Assembly (NCBI GenBank): GCA_936440205.1
Contig: OW387142.1
Span: forward strand, 16,644,736-16,708,735
Length of the DNA stretch: 64,000 bases
Source of the DNA: Lepidonotus clava
Taxonomy: Eukaryota; Annelida; Polychaeta; Phyllodocida; Polynoidae
Direction of reading: 5' to 3'
Made by a program: the position numbers and the translations under genes. Numbering within the stretch: position 1 is the stretch's first letter; each line of letters opens with the position of its first letter. The notes beneath the pieces were generated by a model. That model was given only the letters and a program-made list of their open reading frames with translations. It searched no databases and was not told the origin of the DNA. Positions 34,480-46,600 of this stretch are shown here, one piece after another.

Positions 34480-34912
34480 GTGTTGCCACTCTATGAACAT
34501 GAAAAATCCGGAAAATATTGAAATAGACTTTCCGGATTTTAATCCGGAAAACAACGGATTTTAAGCAGGAAGAAATAAAGGTATACAATAGCATATCATG
34601 TACATTCTGACATTAAAAGAGGTTTCAGAAACACTATCTGTTGCCTAAGAATGGAAATGCAATGTTCATTTTCTTAAAATTAGTTATGTCTGGAAATATG
34701 CCTGCAGTCAAAAATTTGGACAACCATACAAGAAGTTAAACCCCTAATATTTAGAGAAGCAGGATTTGCAGAACCTGGCCGAATGAAAATCCATGTGTTT
34801 TTGGAAAATTTATAAATTCTCTGTGTTTTTCATGTCAGGGATTCTCTCCCCCCCCCCCCTTTTTTTTTTTTTTTCTTTTCCCCACTTTCCCTGTGCAGTG
34901 GGGATCCTGGAG
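34480..34912. mobile_element. Degraded member of the CAGGGTACCAACC element family
   Basis: 34725-34910 aligns in order with 53100-53250: AAGAAGTTAAACCCCTAATAT, then GCAGAACCTGGCC, then TTTTGGAAAATTT, then TTCATGTCAGGGA. C- and T-runs interrupt it (34847-34875). The left boundary is uncertain. Confidence 0.5.
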
Positions 34913-35399
34913 ATAATACATTGCGGAGAAGCAAAAGAAAATGAACGGTCGAGTGGATTAGGCATAGTCTAGAACTAGTCAAGCCAAGTGAACAAACTAG
35001 GGTAGCCTATGCCCTGTCCCTGGTCTAGAAGCCCAATCAACAAACACGTCAAATGATTTAAAATGTCATGAAATACAGCCAAACAATAATTTACAACAAA
35101 ATTGTAAATATGCCCAAATGACCTAGTTAGGAGAAACATAATTGCATCGTAGATTGGACTTGATGGTAATTATCTTTCAACCCCCATCTGTTACCTTGAA
35201 AATACTCAAACGTCAGGGGCAGGCAACAGATCAGCTGTTCTGGGCCGGTCAAAACAAACCTGTTTCTGGTGCTACGCGACCTGGAATGCCTCCGAAAAGA
35301 TGTGTTTAATGCCTAAATTAAACACTTTTGGAGCTATTTGACACTATCACAGTAATCTTTGCATGTCTGCCTACGTACCTATGGTTCTAATCGCGTACC

Positions 35400-36015
35400 T
35401 AGAGGCATATGGTGAAATCTACGGTCGGAAAAGTCAAGGTGAGTGGGTGTGTTTGGCTGACAAAGAGCCGGTCTCAGGGAAATGGCGGACTGTTTTGAAG
35501 GCGAAGCAAATCTAGGTCAAAGGTCATGTGACGTCACGAACTGGACTCCTCCTACTCGGCCTTGTTGACAAACAACTTCCGAAAAAACGGCGTCAGAGGC
35601 GCTAGACAACAGAAAAACCTCAAAATACCTACAAAATAACACTTAACATCATCATCTCTTCTTTGTCCTTGACGTTCGGCGCAAACCACAATGGCAGTGT
35701 CTTGAAAACCAGCTGGAAAGTCAAAAGCAACGTCACAGTGCCCGGCTTATCTATTTTTGCATAAGTATTTCCCGCGATTTGACAAGCACCTGACCAAAAT
35801 GGCGAGATCTGATTGGCTGCTTTTGAACTCTTGAATAAAGATTAGGCACGTGACGCGAGGGGCGCTGCTGATTGGAGGGAATTGTCCGCGGAGTTCGAAA
35901 CCAGCCAATCAGAAGCCGAGAATGCGCAGACGACACTTTCTTATGGTGGATGCATAAGTAGCGTGGGCCTCTGGTTGTCTAGAAGGAAGGTGTGTAGGAG
36001 TCGAGTAGAGCACAG
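35400..36015. promoter_or_regulatory. CpG-rich, probably bidirectional promoter (HMGB / SAP30-like B)
   Basis: A CG-rich stretch between the divergent SAP30-like B and HMGB genes. It contains a DR1 (AGGTCAAAGGTCA, 35514-35526) abutting a full CRE (TGACGTCA, 35529-35536), an E-box CACGTGAC (35847-35854), and three CCAAT boxes (ATTGG at 35812 and 35870, CCAAT at 35905). An AATGGCGGA YY1-like site is at about 35480. This is typical of housekeeping, proliferation-linked promoters. Orientation assignments are inferred. Confidence 0.6.
35950..36015 (+). other. Candidate non-coding first exon of HMGB
   Basis: The sequence ends in a strong donor (GAGCACAG|GTAAGATG at 36015/36016), just downstream of the CCAAT/E-box cluster. 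It would splice to the acceptor at 37833. Vertebrate HMGB1/2 also have an untranslated first exon, by recollection. The 5' limit is approximate. Confidence 0.5.
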
Positions 36016-37530
36016 GTAAGATGTCAAGCTTATTTTCATTAGTTTTCCCTATGTGAGATTCCGGAAAAAGTTCCCTGATCGCAAGACAAGGTCTTTGCCG
36101 AGTAAATGCACTAGTTGGCACGTGTAAATAACTATGATTTAGGAATGCTTTTCGACAGTGAACTTGCGCTTCCGAGTGTGGCTTCCTCGCAATGCTGTAC
36201 CAATGGCGGCCAATGGTTTCCAGTGGGAAGGGTGCGCACATGTCGAAAATACTCGGAATCAGGAATAAGTCGGAATGGTTGGGCTTAAATTCAAGCATGG
36301 ATCGATTGCTTTTGACGAAAAAATACTACATGCGAAAGTTGGAGAGCTTTCATCGTTTAGTTTTCGAGATAACCGGATTTTCCCGGCGACCCGCCTTTGT
36401 TACATTGGGCAATGTGGATGGCCATAGCCATAGCGAAGGCGGCTTTGTACATACGAGCCCAACTCTCATCCCTATAGCATAGACACCATACGATCCAATG
36501 GTAAAGCATTGGGATGGTAGAAGTGATCTTCAAAACATGCTGCGTTCAGACAATTTTGAAAAATATCCGGATAAACACTACCGCAGACGACATTGAAGGG
36601 GACTTTCATTCATGAGGTCGAGAAATTCCGTTGTGAAGGTGAAATTTGGGGTCGTTCTTTCTCGCCGCCACCTCCGACCATGTCTCCCACCAGAAACCCA
36701 TAGGAAATGCACTGGGGCCTAGCCCTATGTACTACTATTACATGGGACTCGAAACGAAATACACCAAGAAACATTTTGGGGATAATTTCCAGTTGTGACA
36801 ATGGGAATAATTTCTCGGTTAGGGAGTTTCCTTTGTTTCCACAAACTGGTTTTAGCCAGTTTCCCACCTCCGTGTTGGCGTCAGTGGCTTTTGCGTCGAG
36901 AAATGGGACCGACAAGTTCCCAGTTCTCAGCCATTTCACCACCACTCTAAGCTTTACTAGCACTCAATAGGCACCAGGTATGGCCGACTCTTTGGTTTGT
37001 TGAACACAAACCACGACGTTAGCCACGGTTTATATGGATTTTGATGAAATGTTTGGTCGGAAAATAAGTAGGTCATCATCAGAAACATCCAATATGGCTA
37101 GACTATGTGTCTGGTTTCTCAGACATGACAAAGGCCTTCTGAAAAACAACTTTTGGCGCCATTGGCTTAAGACAACATTCAATTGCCTGAATTGTAACTG
37201 CATACACTAAATCCTTTTAGGTTATTATTAAGGGGTTCTTATTAACAGATGAGCTTGATGTATTTTCGTTGTATTTATGATTTTTTTCTTGCATAAATTA
37301 TGAAAATTAATGGGTTCTTCAGAAATAGATATGAGCTGTCTTCATATTTGCAAAGATTGGATCTGACTAATTGGTGACAATGATGTTTGCTCTATGTATG
37401 GGGAAACAATTTTCATTGATTCTGATACTGAAATGAATTATTCAACATACTTTGAAAAAAAAAAAAAGGGGAAAAAAAAGGGAAAAAAAGACTGGGTTTT
37501 TCATGGTCTGTTGGATCCTGCCAAATCGTC

Positions 37531-37808
37531 AGTTCAGTTGAGATGAACGGGACATGGCCAATTGTATTGAACAGTTTAAGATATTTATTCTGTAATAGAA
37601 GTAAGACTTATAAATACATATTTAAACAGTTTTAGATAGATTATATCCAACAGCAGGAAAATGCTACCTAATTGTAAGTTCAGTTGAAATGAAAGGGACA
37701 TGGCCAAATGTATTGAGCGGTTTTAAGATATTTATTCTGTAATTGAAGTAACACTTATAATTACAAATTTAAACAGTTTATGATAGATTTTATCCAACAG
37801 CAGGAAGT
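37531..37808. repeat. Tandem duplication, 146-bp period, in HMGB 5' intron
   Basis: The segment from AGTTCAGTTGAGATGAACGG (37531) is repeated from 37677. Each copy runs through GATATTTATTCTGTAAT to TTATCCAACAGCAGGAA. Both contain GGGACATGGCCAA, resembling the motif dispersed at 8142-8330. The second copy ends about 25 bp before the acceptor of the coding exon. An A-rich run (37455-37490) precedes it. Confidence 0.85.
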
Positions 37809-37904
37809 TATATCACTTTACCCTTTTTTTCAGGTAGGAGTTAATAACATCAACAGTAACGTACTAACAACAAGCTTATCAACAAAGCAACAACCAACAA
37901 CAAC

Positions 37905-39925
37905 ATGGGGAAAAAAGACGGCAAACCTCGCGGAAGGATGTCTGCGTATGCATTTTTCGTGCAGACATGCCGTGAAGAGCACAGGAAGAAGCATCCTGGA
38001 GAGTCTGTCGTCTTTTCAGAATTCTCAAAGAAATGCGCTGAGAAGTGGAAGGTAAGATCATACTTTTTGTCTAAATTAAAAAGATATTGCCCTTGATACT
38101 ATTATGTCAGGAATGCCAAATCTCGCATTTGTAAATCTGGTTTTAAGTCGGATTTTGGTCGTATTAGTAATCACTGGAAAATATCAAATTATCAAGCACC
38201 CTGATGGGAGCGCTACCACTGTAGTACCATTGTGCGTGTTATCCGGCAGTTTCCCGCCACCAGTGTGCCCTACTCACCTGGTGTGTACCTATGGCTGTTG
38301 AGCGTGTGGAGGGATTATCTGAACTCGTATCTTGCGCTCTTGAGATAAAACGGGGGTGGGGATGTTTGTTTTTGTGTTAAATTTTAGTGGCTCATAAATT
38401 TACTATCCTGAGGAAGACTGTAAAAAGTCGAAACGTGTTGGTTCAATAAAGTTTTCACCAACTTGTCACAACTCAACTCCTAGTGTTAGTTTGGGATAGT
38501 TTTACATTACTCGACTTTTTACAGACTGTATGAGTGTAAATGCCATTGCACTATAGATAACCTGTTGTGATATTGTCTTTCAGGGTATGGGCATTAAGGA
38601 GAAGAAAAGGTTCCAAGATATGTCTGACAAAGATAAGGTTAGATATGACCGTGAAATGCAGAGCTATGTGCCACCAAAGGGTGAGGGCAAGAGGAAGCGT
38701 AAGAACAAGGATCCCAACGCCCCCAAACGTGCACTGTAAGTTTCAATTGTTGCTTCTACTTCGTTTTTGCTGCATGACTTTGTGATTGCAGAATGATTAA
38801 ATGCTACCAAGTCGTTGTATGTCTGGCAAGCAAACCTTTCAATAATCTTCAATACATTTTACTGAAATTTGAGTGATTTATTTAGCTGAGTACACATAAT
38901 GTTCGATGGGATCCTGGAAACTCATTTATCACTTTCGGTATTACCATGTAGTTTTTCAATTTAAAGTAAAAGAGGAATTGGTGGAAATCGAAGGGTCTTT
39001 TTTCGATCCAGGGAATCCACTCTTGGTAAACTTGTCTAATGGAATTTGCACTTGAGGGGTTTGGGTTCAGTCTTAGTTAAACGTGAAACCAGTCTGTTTA
39101 GATTTAAAATTTTCTCAATAAATTTCCAGGATTAAAAGGCCCAAGGGTAAAATAAAAATCGTCGAATCTAATACATTGTTTTGTTGATTTTTCTCTGCCA
39201 AGTGTGACAGGTCCTTGGATATTTCATAAGTGCTAGAGGCCAGACGCATAATATCTATCTTGAGTAGATTGGTTTTTAATGTGGATGCATTTTGTTTCAG
39301 ATCTGCCTTTTTCTTCTTCTGTAATGACGAGCGCGGTAATGTAAAAGCTGCATTCCCAACATATGGTGTCGCTGATATAGCCAAGGAGCTTGGGCGGAGG
39401 TGGGAGAAATGCCCCGATCGTCCCAAGTTCGAGGCTATGGCAGTGAAAGATAAAGCTCGATATGAGAAGGTACGTTATTGTTCCAACAAACTTTAAATCG
39501 TAGAGAATTAAATGTATGTGGTTCAACTTAATCTTAAACTTGATAACAAAAACTTCATTAACAGAAATGGCCCCTACCAGTACCATTGTCGAAAGTAGTT
39601 ATTTTCAAATATTTGAGAGATTTTTGAAGTTTGATAGTAGAAATTTGAAGATTTAGATTGTTTGATTTTAATTCTTTTAAATGATGAAGTCCTAATCATG
39701 CGAGAGCTCCTGCGAGATGCATTTTGATAGGTGGCGTCACCTGGTACTAATGAAAAACTCCTTTGCACACAGGAAATGGCAGAATACAAGAAAACGGGAA
39801 TCTCCCCAGCCAAGAAACCAAAAGCAGCACCTCCACCACCAAAGAAGGAAGAGTCTGAAGAGGAGGAGGAGGAGGACGAAGAGGAGGAAGATGATGATGA
39901 CGAGGAGGAGGAGGACGACGAATGA
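37905..39925 (+). CDS. HMGB: HMGB1/2-type high mobility group protein
   Basis: Nuclear DNA-bending chromatin protein. The coding exons are 37905-38051, 38584-38735, 39301-39469 and 39773-39925, giving 206 residues. The first of these exons starts at 37834 with 71 bp of 5' UTR after an acceptor. HMG box A covers residues ~6-78 ([16 protein letters not shown]), a basic linker is followed by [10 protein letters not shown], and box B covers ~92-158 ([11 protein letters not shown]). The C-terminus is a 25-residue Glu/Asp tail (182-206). Cysteines 22, 44 and 107 sit at the positions of human HMGB1 C23, C45 and C106. Length, two boxes and tail place it at the base of HMGB1/2/3; vertebrate paralogue names do not strictly apply. 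It is divergent from SAP30-like B. Confidence 0.95.
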
Positions 39926-42900
39926 ACAACCCACAGCTCTAACGAATGATGTGTAAAAAGAGACAGAAAGAAAACCCCAAATTCCTAGACCCACTCCTCC
40001 CACGGAAAATTTAATTTTTGTAGTGGGTGAAAATCATGTAAATATAAAACACGGTAATTTGGGGGAGGGTTTCATTGCATTGGGACCATTGCTGGATCTC
40101 TCACGTGAATGTTTATATATATTGCGGTCTCGTGCACGTGCCATTTGTTTTTCGCAATCATGTTGTGAGGGTAGCCTACAGAGGGGGGAGGGGGCCAAGT
40201 TGGGCCAGGAACTTGGGGTGAGTAGTTGCGTGATTGGTGAATCATGTGCCAGTGGGAACCGATGGGTTTTTATCATTGTCATTCATACATTCTGTTGTCA
40301 GTCATTATTATACATTATCTCCCACTTGTCGTAACTCGGGAAGGCGAGTGAGTCCGCTGAGCTGATCCCATGTAGAAGCTCGCGCGGTAGAAATGGTTGA
40401 GTCCATGTATTCTAGAGAATGGCAGCATTCACTTAACACTGAGCCAGTAAACTGGTAGTGGCTCCACTAGTTCACATCTGTCCTCTCGGCACCGGACGCT
40501 TAAAAAGTGTCCGATGGTCTGCGACGACAGATGTGATGTCTGTATAGGAGCTCCAAGCTCGCACCTTCATGAACAGGAAAAGAAAGGGACATTCAGATTG
40601 ACCAGAAGTCATTTCCTCTCGTGTGCTATCTGTAAAGATTTTATCATTGGTGGATGTGTAAGTGAAGAATAGATTGATACTGTTGTCTAATTATTAAGCA
40701 TCGGGTTAAGGCGTCGCGCTCAGCTGTCTTTTCCCTGTCTTAATGTGAACGTCACTTATTGTGTCTTTCTAGCTTATATTTATGTGCTTTTTCAAGTAAG
40801 ATGGTTTTACAGATATATTTTACAAGTGTCAATATTTTCTTTGCGACTCAAATTTTGGCCTCGTGGACTTGTACAATAGTGTTAGTGTGACCAAGTCGCC
40901 AGACACAGACCAGACCTTGGGTATCAGGACTGTTCACCTCAGACTCGTTGTAGAACATCTCTCTAGATGAGCAGGTTAAACTTAATTGAACCAGTGTAGT
41001 GGGAGTGCAAACAAGTTAAAACTTCAAGAGGAGGAAGGGGAGGAAGAAGAAGAAATAGTTATCTATTCTGACGTCATTTTGATGACATCCAGGAGTTAAC
41101 AGGGTGAGTGAGTGAGATATTCAGGAGGAGTCGACACCCCTAAAAACTAGCTGTAAGTCGTTGTCTATCCTCATTGTTCTTGGCCCTCCCAGCACTTTGT
41201 TGGATCAGGGCCGGTTCTCTCCTTCATACCTAGCTGAAACCTGTCTCCGCCGGATTCCCCATACCCATGGTTAATTCTGTGGAGACGGGTTTCAAGATTT
41301 GATGTAGAGATGGGAACTTTGAGACCGTTTCTATCCAGTCACATCCAGCGGGAATCTTGTCTTTGTTGAACAGGTCACACACCAGTGGCTCGTTCAGTGG
41401 AGATAGTTCCGGCTGTGATGGGTAGAGCAGTAGGCACCCTGGGTCTAGTCGGCTGTGACCGAGTTTGGCGACAACCCCACACGGCCAGGGGACTGGGCCC
41501 GGGGAGGCGACAGCTCAGTTATAACCCGCAGCAGCGGTAAAGCTGCTGAGGGGCCTATTCGCTCTTCTACGAACCAGCAGGGCCAAGAAGAAGGCTTTTG
41601 TTATTTTCAGATATGTTTTGTCTGATAACCACTTCTACCGTCTTGAAGTGCCTGTGTTAAGTCATCTTTGGCAAGTACTCTAAGAAGGCTAGTTGTATTG
41701 AAAACCTGGGGCGAAATCTCGGGTAGGCCACCAACATCTTGTGTTGGTCGGGCGTTAAACTACCCAAGCCACCAAGCGTCTGATCTTTTGGAAATCAGCC
41801 GGACGATGAAGTCTTCTCTTCAGATTAAAGGATGATTAAGCTTCAATGAGGGTATATTGGGGGTCGGACATTGGCGACAACTGTCACGATCCCCTACCCT
41901 GACAACAACAAGCTTCATCCAACCATCTGGCAGTGTCTTTGCAATGAGTCGGTGCTACGAGTAATCGCTGCACTAGCATTTTAAAGAAACTGTCTTGTGT
42001 TATTTTCAGATAATTTATTTACTTATTTTGTCTGAAAATAACAGCGTCTGCCAACGTGAAGTACTTACTGACAGCTTCTGTTAGCAAGTACGTCAGGTAG
42101 GCTAGATGTTTGGGTGGGGTGGGGGGAGGGAGGGAGGGACAGTTATATGATGCACCGGGGATTTTTGCAAACTGAAGTTGTAAGTTACAATACTGAATGA
42201 CCTCTTAAAACATCTCTTTGTGGGCCATGCAAGAAAACATCGACTACCTCAGTAATGTCAGTACCTCGGTGCTGGGCTTGTCCCAGTCTCATATGGGCAT
42301 TTTTTGAGAAAATGATTTATATATATAAAGAAGGGCTCCGGACTGAACCTTCACGGTGTAGGTCCGGAGCGGAGGGGGGAGGTGAACCAAAAGGCTGTGC
42401 GGCACTACACCACCTGACAGAAGCAGGTAGGGGCGGGGCGTTAGGCTGGGGAAGGGCGGGGGAGGGCTCAAGATGATTGCTAGCTCAGGGAGAGATTGGC
42501 AGATTGGGGAAGGAGGCCGCAGAAATAGCGCTGGCACCAGCAGCCATTACTCACAACGTACTACAACCACAGGAGGGGGCTGGGGAGGGGAGGGGGGGAG
42601 TGGTCAGTTAGGGGAGGGACCAGCAGGGCGACTTGGGTCAGCTACACCGGCCGGAGAAGTGCCTGAATCCTGGACAGGGGGTAAGCGGGGTGGAATCGCA
42701 ATGGTGCTAAAATTGCAGTGGGAGAAGTCTACCTTCGGGTGCTTCTTTTGTTCCCGGCCTCAGCATTCTGACAGTGGTACTCGCTGTGCGATGTGGTAGG
42801 CGGGAACTTCGAGCCAGTTTACGGGCGGTCCATTATAAATCAATTAATGATACAAACCGGTGTAAAGGGGTTGAAAAATGGGGTAGGGGCGGGAGGGATG

Positions 42901-43690
42901 GGGAAATCCTGATGAAATAATCCCTGCTCTTGTTTTGTGTTGAGAACTCCAACAAAAACTAAGAGTAACATTATTTTATCAGTACGGTTTATTTAACCGT
43001 ACCGACAGCGGGGTCAACAACAGCAACAACAGTCATCTTTGGATGACGGCTGTATTCTTTTCGACGAGTTCTACGAAATGAATACACCACTAGACCACCT
43101 GGAAATGGCCCAGGCGGCCACACTGAACGGCCAGTGAGATCATGCCGTCAAAGGGGGGCACAGAAAGGGCACAAGACATAATACACCAGTCTCCCACCCA
43201 GTGAGGGGCCCTTACTAATGCTACCACACCCGGCACTGGCGACAGCTGCCACGTGGTTAGCAGCCCCCCGAACCTCCAAGACGATTCACGTGTACCGCTC
43301 TCTAAATCTGAGGTTTTCGGGTTTAAAGTGTGGTTATCGTCGAGGTAGGAAGAGAGTGAAGAAGAGACCATTCTAGACTGCACACGGGAATTGGTATGAA
43401 GTTGCTCCAAAAAAGAACTTAGAGTCTTGTCGTGTGCACTGCACTGGATAATGCGTGATCCTAAATCGCGAGATTTTCGTGACCTGGTGAGGTCATGACC
43501 CTGCGTCCGGGGCCGAGTCTGAGGTTAAGGGGTCACTTAAGGTCATTCCTCACATCCTACTAGAGAAACTAATACAAAGGTGTTTATTGCAAATCTAAAA
43601 GAAGTGTTGTCAAATGTCAAAATGGATGTCTGCAAATTTATACATCAATAGAAATAAAATCGTCTTGACCAGATATTTGCGTGTGATTGT
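39926..43690 (+). other. Probable long HMGB 3' UTR / downstream region
   Basis: No coding exon is supported. AATAAA at 43653-43658, followed by GT-rich sequence (TTTGCGTGTGATTGTTGC), is a good candidate 3' end. It would give a 3.7-kb UTR that includes a SINE. G-rich runs occur at 42110-42140 and 42360-42620. Shorter isoforms may exist. Confidence 0.35.
41400..41785 (+). mobile_element. SINE-like repeat related to the 9.2-kb insertion
   Basis: An A-box-like GATGGGTAGAGCAGTAGGC (about 41418) begins a tRNA-like head. CTCTTCTACGAACCAGCAGGG (in part, 41570-41590) and the tail TGTTGGTCGGGCGTTAAAC (41742-41760) match blocks of the 9200-9698 element. The limits are approximate. A TTATTTTCAGAT…TTTTGTCTGA segment at 41617 recurs at 42000-42030. 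Confidence 0.5.
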
Positions 43691-46600
43691 TGCATTTAAT
43701 GATGTATATTATTTTTGTAAATAACATAGGACTAGAACAAATCTGTTAGCTTATTGAACCGACATATATTTAATTACATAGAAACTACGTCATATCAGAC
43801 TCAGTTTTTCACGTTTAATCATTTACACTTTAGACGGTGCTAACATCTTATGGGTTCAAAGTAAATTTAAATGTAGGAAAACTAGGCGGTTTTAACAAAT
43901 TATCTTATTTTGACCAAGTTTGTATTAAAGCACCTAACTTTACAATAAAATAATTCTCTGCTTAGGAAAAAAACGTCCGTGAGAAGTGGCAGAGCGAGGG
44001 AACCTTCCCTAAGTTAATTTGTAAACGGAAAACCAGGGGGCGCTACTGGCTGGACAGTTGGGAGAGGCAGGCCCCGGCATTTCCTAGATGAATCGTACTA
44101 GTCCAGGGCCAGAAGCCAGTTAGGAACTTGTTGGGCTAGTGGAAATGTCTGGTACCCAGTGTAGATGGACTTAATCATTATGCGACTAGTGTAAAAAAAT
44201 ACTTATGACTTAAAAACAACTGAAAGTCGAGGATTAAGGATGGTTGGTTTCAACACCCCATAAACCCCCCTCAGGCATCCCTCCAACAAATATTTTGACA
44301 TACTGAAATTACGAAAACTTCCTATTGCACCCATGCACAATTCTAATTTATATGGCGTAATTCAACCAAAAAATCAATGGGTTTCAATGAAAATGATTAG
44401 TTTTCAAGGGTGCCCACACTTTTAGAATTACATTTAAAACATAGTGTGGTGAAATTTGTGTATGTCAACAAAACAATTTTAAGGCCCCTACCCTCAGCGG
44501 GCCTAAAAACATGGAAAAAATTGAATTTTTCTTAATTACATTTAAATCACAGGCTTGGAAAATTCCTGATATTTTTAGGGACCTAAATTGTTTCAAATTA
44601 ATTCAAGACTTATTAAGATTTGGGTAGGCAACTCGCTGTACACTGGAGTTCTTACCACATTTTAAGACCATTTTAATTTACCAGAGTAGTCAGAATCATT
44701 GGGAAAACAGGATAACAATTTACTATTGCGCTAAACGATGATCACTGTTTAATAGGAATGACCAAAAGTAGACAGGAGGTTGTATATATCAACTTGATTT
44801 ATTCCGGTTGGCTCACAATACATAACATAGACTACACTGTACATGGTACACTATACTGTACACTAACTTGTCGCCACCCCATCCACAGCAATGGGCGGAC
44901 ATCTAGACCGGTCTCCTCAAGAAACAAAGATCGTATCGACAACGCAGAGCAAGTCGCCTGCTAAAAGTAAAAATTATGTGCAGGTCTCAAGTAATCCCTT
45001 TGCCCTGAAAATCCAAGAATGTATTTCTGTCGTTTGATACTGCTTCTAGTTGTGTAACATGCGAAATACAGCGTTTTCCGCAACAATGCATGGTGCTATT
45101 TTTTGTACAAATGCGAACTGCACGCTTTGATTTATACTATGATACACTTACATGAGCGATGAAGGGTTGGTTATAGGTTTGGGAGTCGGGGGTAGATTAT
45201 GACATGATGTTCAAAGTACTGGTATCAAGTGATGACTGGGGCACCCATTGGACAACAGACACATTCAGGGGAGGTTAATGGCCATTGTTCATAAGCCATT
45301 AATAAATTACATAATTGAGAAAAATAACATAAGACAACTTATTTAATATAGTAAATACCGGTGATTATAACATTCGTCTCCATATATAATTGATTTCTGA
45401 GACTCACTATTAGTGGACAAAGGGAAAATACTATAGTGAAATGATCAAATCAAAATATAGTGAGGACGATAGGTCTGATCAACCTCTTTCATTATATAAA
45501 TGTGAATTTGGGTAAAGGAGTCGGGGACATTTACAAAGGTGCACTGTAAAAATAAAGTTTGTGAGTACATTTGATATATACAGATGAAGCGTAATTTGGT
45601 TTTCTTCAGTTGAGATTCCAACAAAAACTTAAGGTTGAAGCCGAATCGTGATCCGTAAGTACGTAAATAGAATAACATTTGTAGAAATTGTAACTCGAAG
45701 CGCATAAAATAGAAATTGATATTTCCGAATTCTCAGAGTGTATTCATACATGGGGGAGTTCTTCTAATGGAGACCCTACTCTTCCTGTGACGAATAAAAT
45801 TGGCAGGAACAGACGCCAATTGGAACTTAACCTAGGAAGACCAAGGTGACTTTAAACACCCCTGGTGTTAATACTTCCCTATTCCCTGATAACATTAGAG
45901 CACTGAGTGTTCCCAAATACGTAATCAAAACAAACTGCTTAGATTCAGGCTCTTTCACACTCGATCACCTTGGAGATCTCTTCCGGCCTTTTCACCATTA
46001 TCCAAGAATTTGTATAGCGGCGTGCAGGAAATTTAGGTGGATGGTTAGATAATATTGAGACCTGGGTCAAATGCTGAATAAAAACGAGTATGTACATTTT
46101 ACAACCAACCTATACATTTCTAGACATAGATGTTTGCATTATTTGTAAGGTATTTTAGTAAGTTTATGGTATGTTATCATGACAGCGAATGTAGTGTAGA
46201 TATTTCCTATGTAGGCCTCAGGTTGCTTGAAATACTCTTCTTTTTTTTTCAATTAAAAAATCGTCTTCATTAATATTTCCTTTCAAGTTCAGGCAACAAC
46301 TGAACCAATTTCAAACATTAGTGACGCCATTTAGTGACCTCTAGAATATCGCAAGTAGAAGATAGCCTAATTTGTGAGAACAGATATATCCTTATTTATC
46401 TTCACGAACAATTATCGATGCTTCAACTCTTTTCGAGGGTGATAAGAAATATGAGTCGCCTTACAAGTGATTCCTCAGCAGGTTCTTTTTTTTACTCATA
46501 TCCGAATAAGTATCTGGATTAATTGTATTTTACTCAGGACATGCAAGATTCAGCTAGCCACATCACGTTATATAACTACATTGGATTCAATACTATACGT

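Noticed and set aside
34845-34875. Poly-C/poly-T run as a functional element
   Set aside because: Simple homopolymers inside a decayed repeat; possibly a sequencing-length artefact.
39840-39925. Acidic Glu/Asp run as a low-complexity false exon
   Set aside because: It is in frame with HMG box B through a proper splice junction and ends in a stop, as in HMGB1/2. It is real coding sequence.
43090-43410. 106-codon minus-strand open frame
   Set aside because: No recognisable domain, no splice context, and it lies in the GC-richer downstream region of HMGB. Likely chance.
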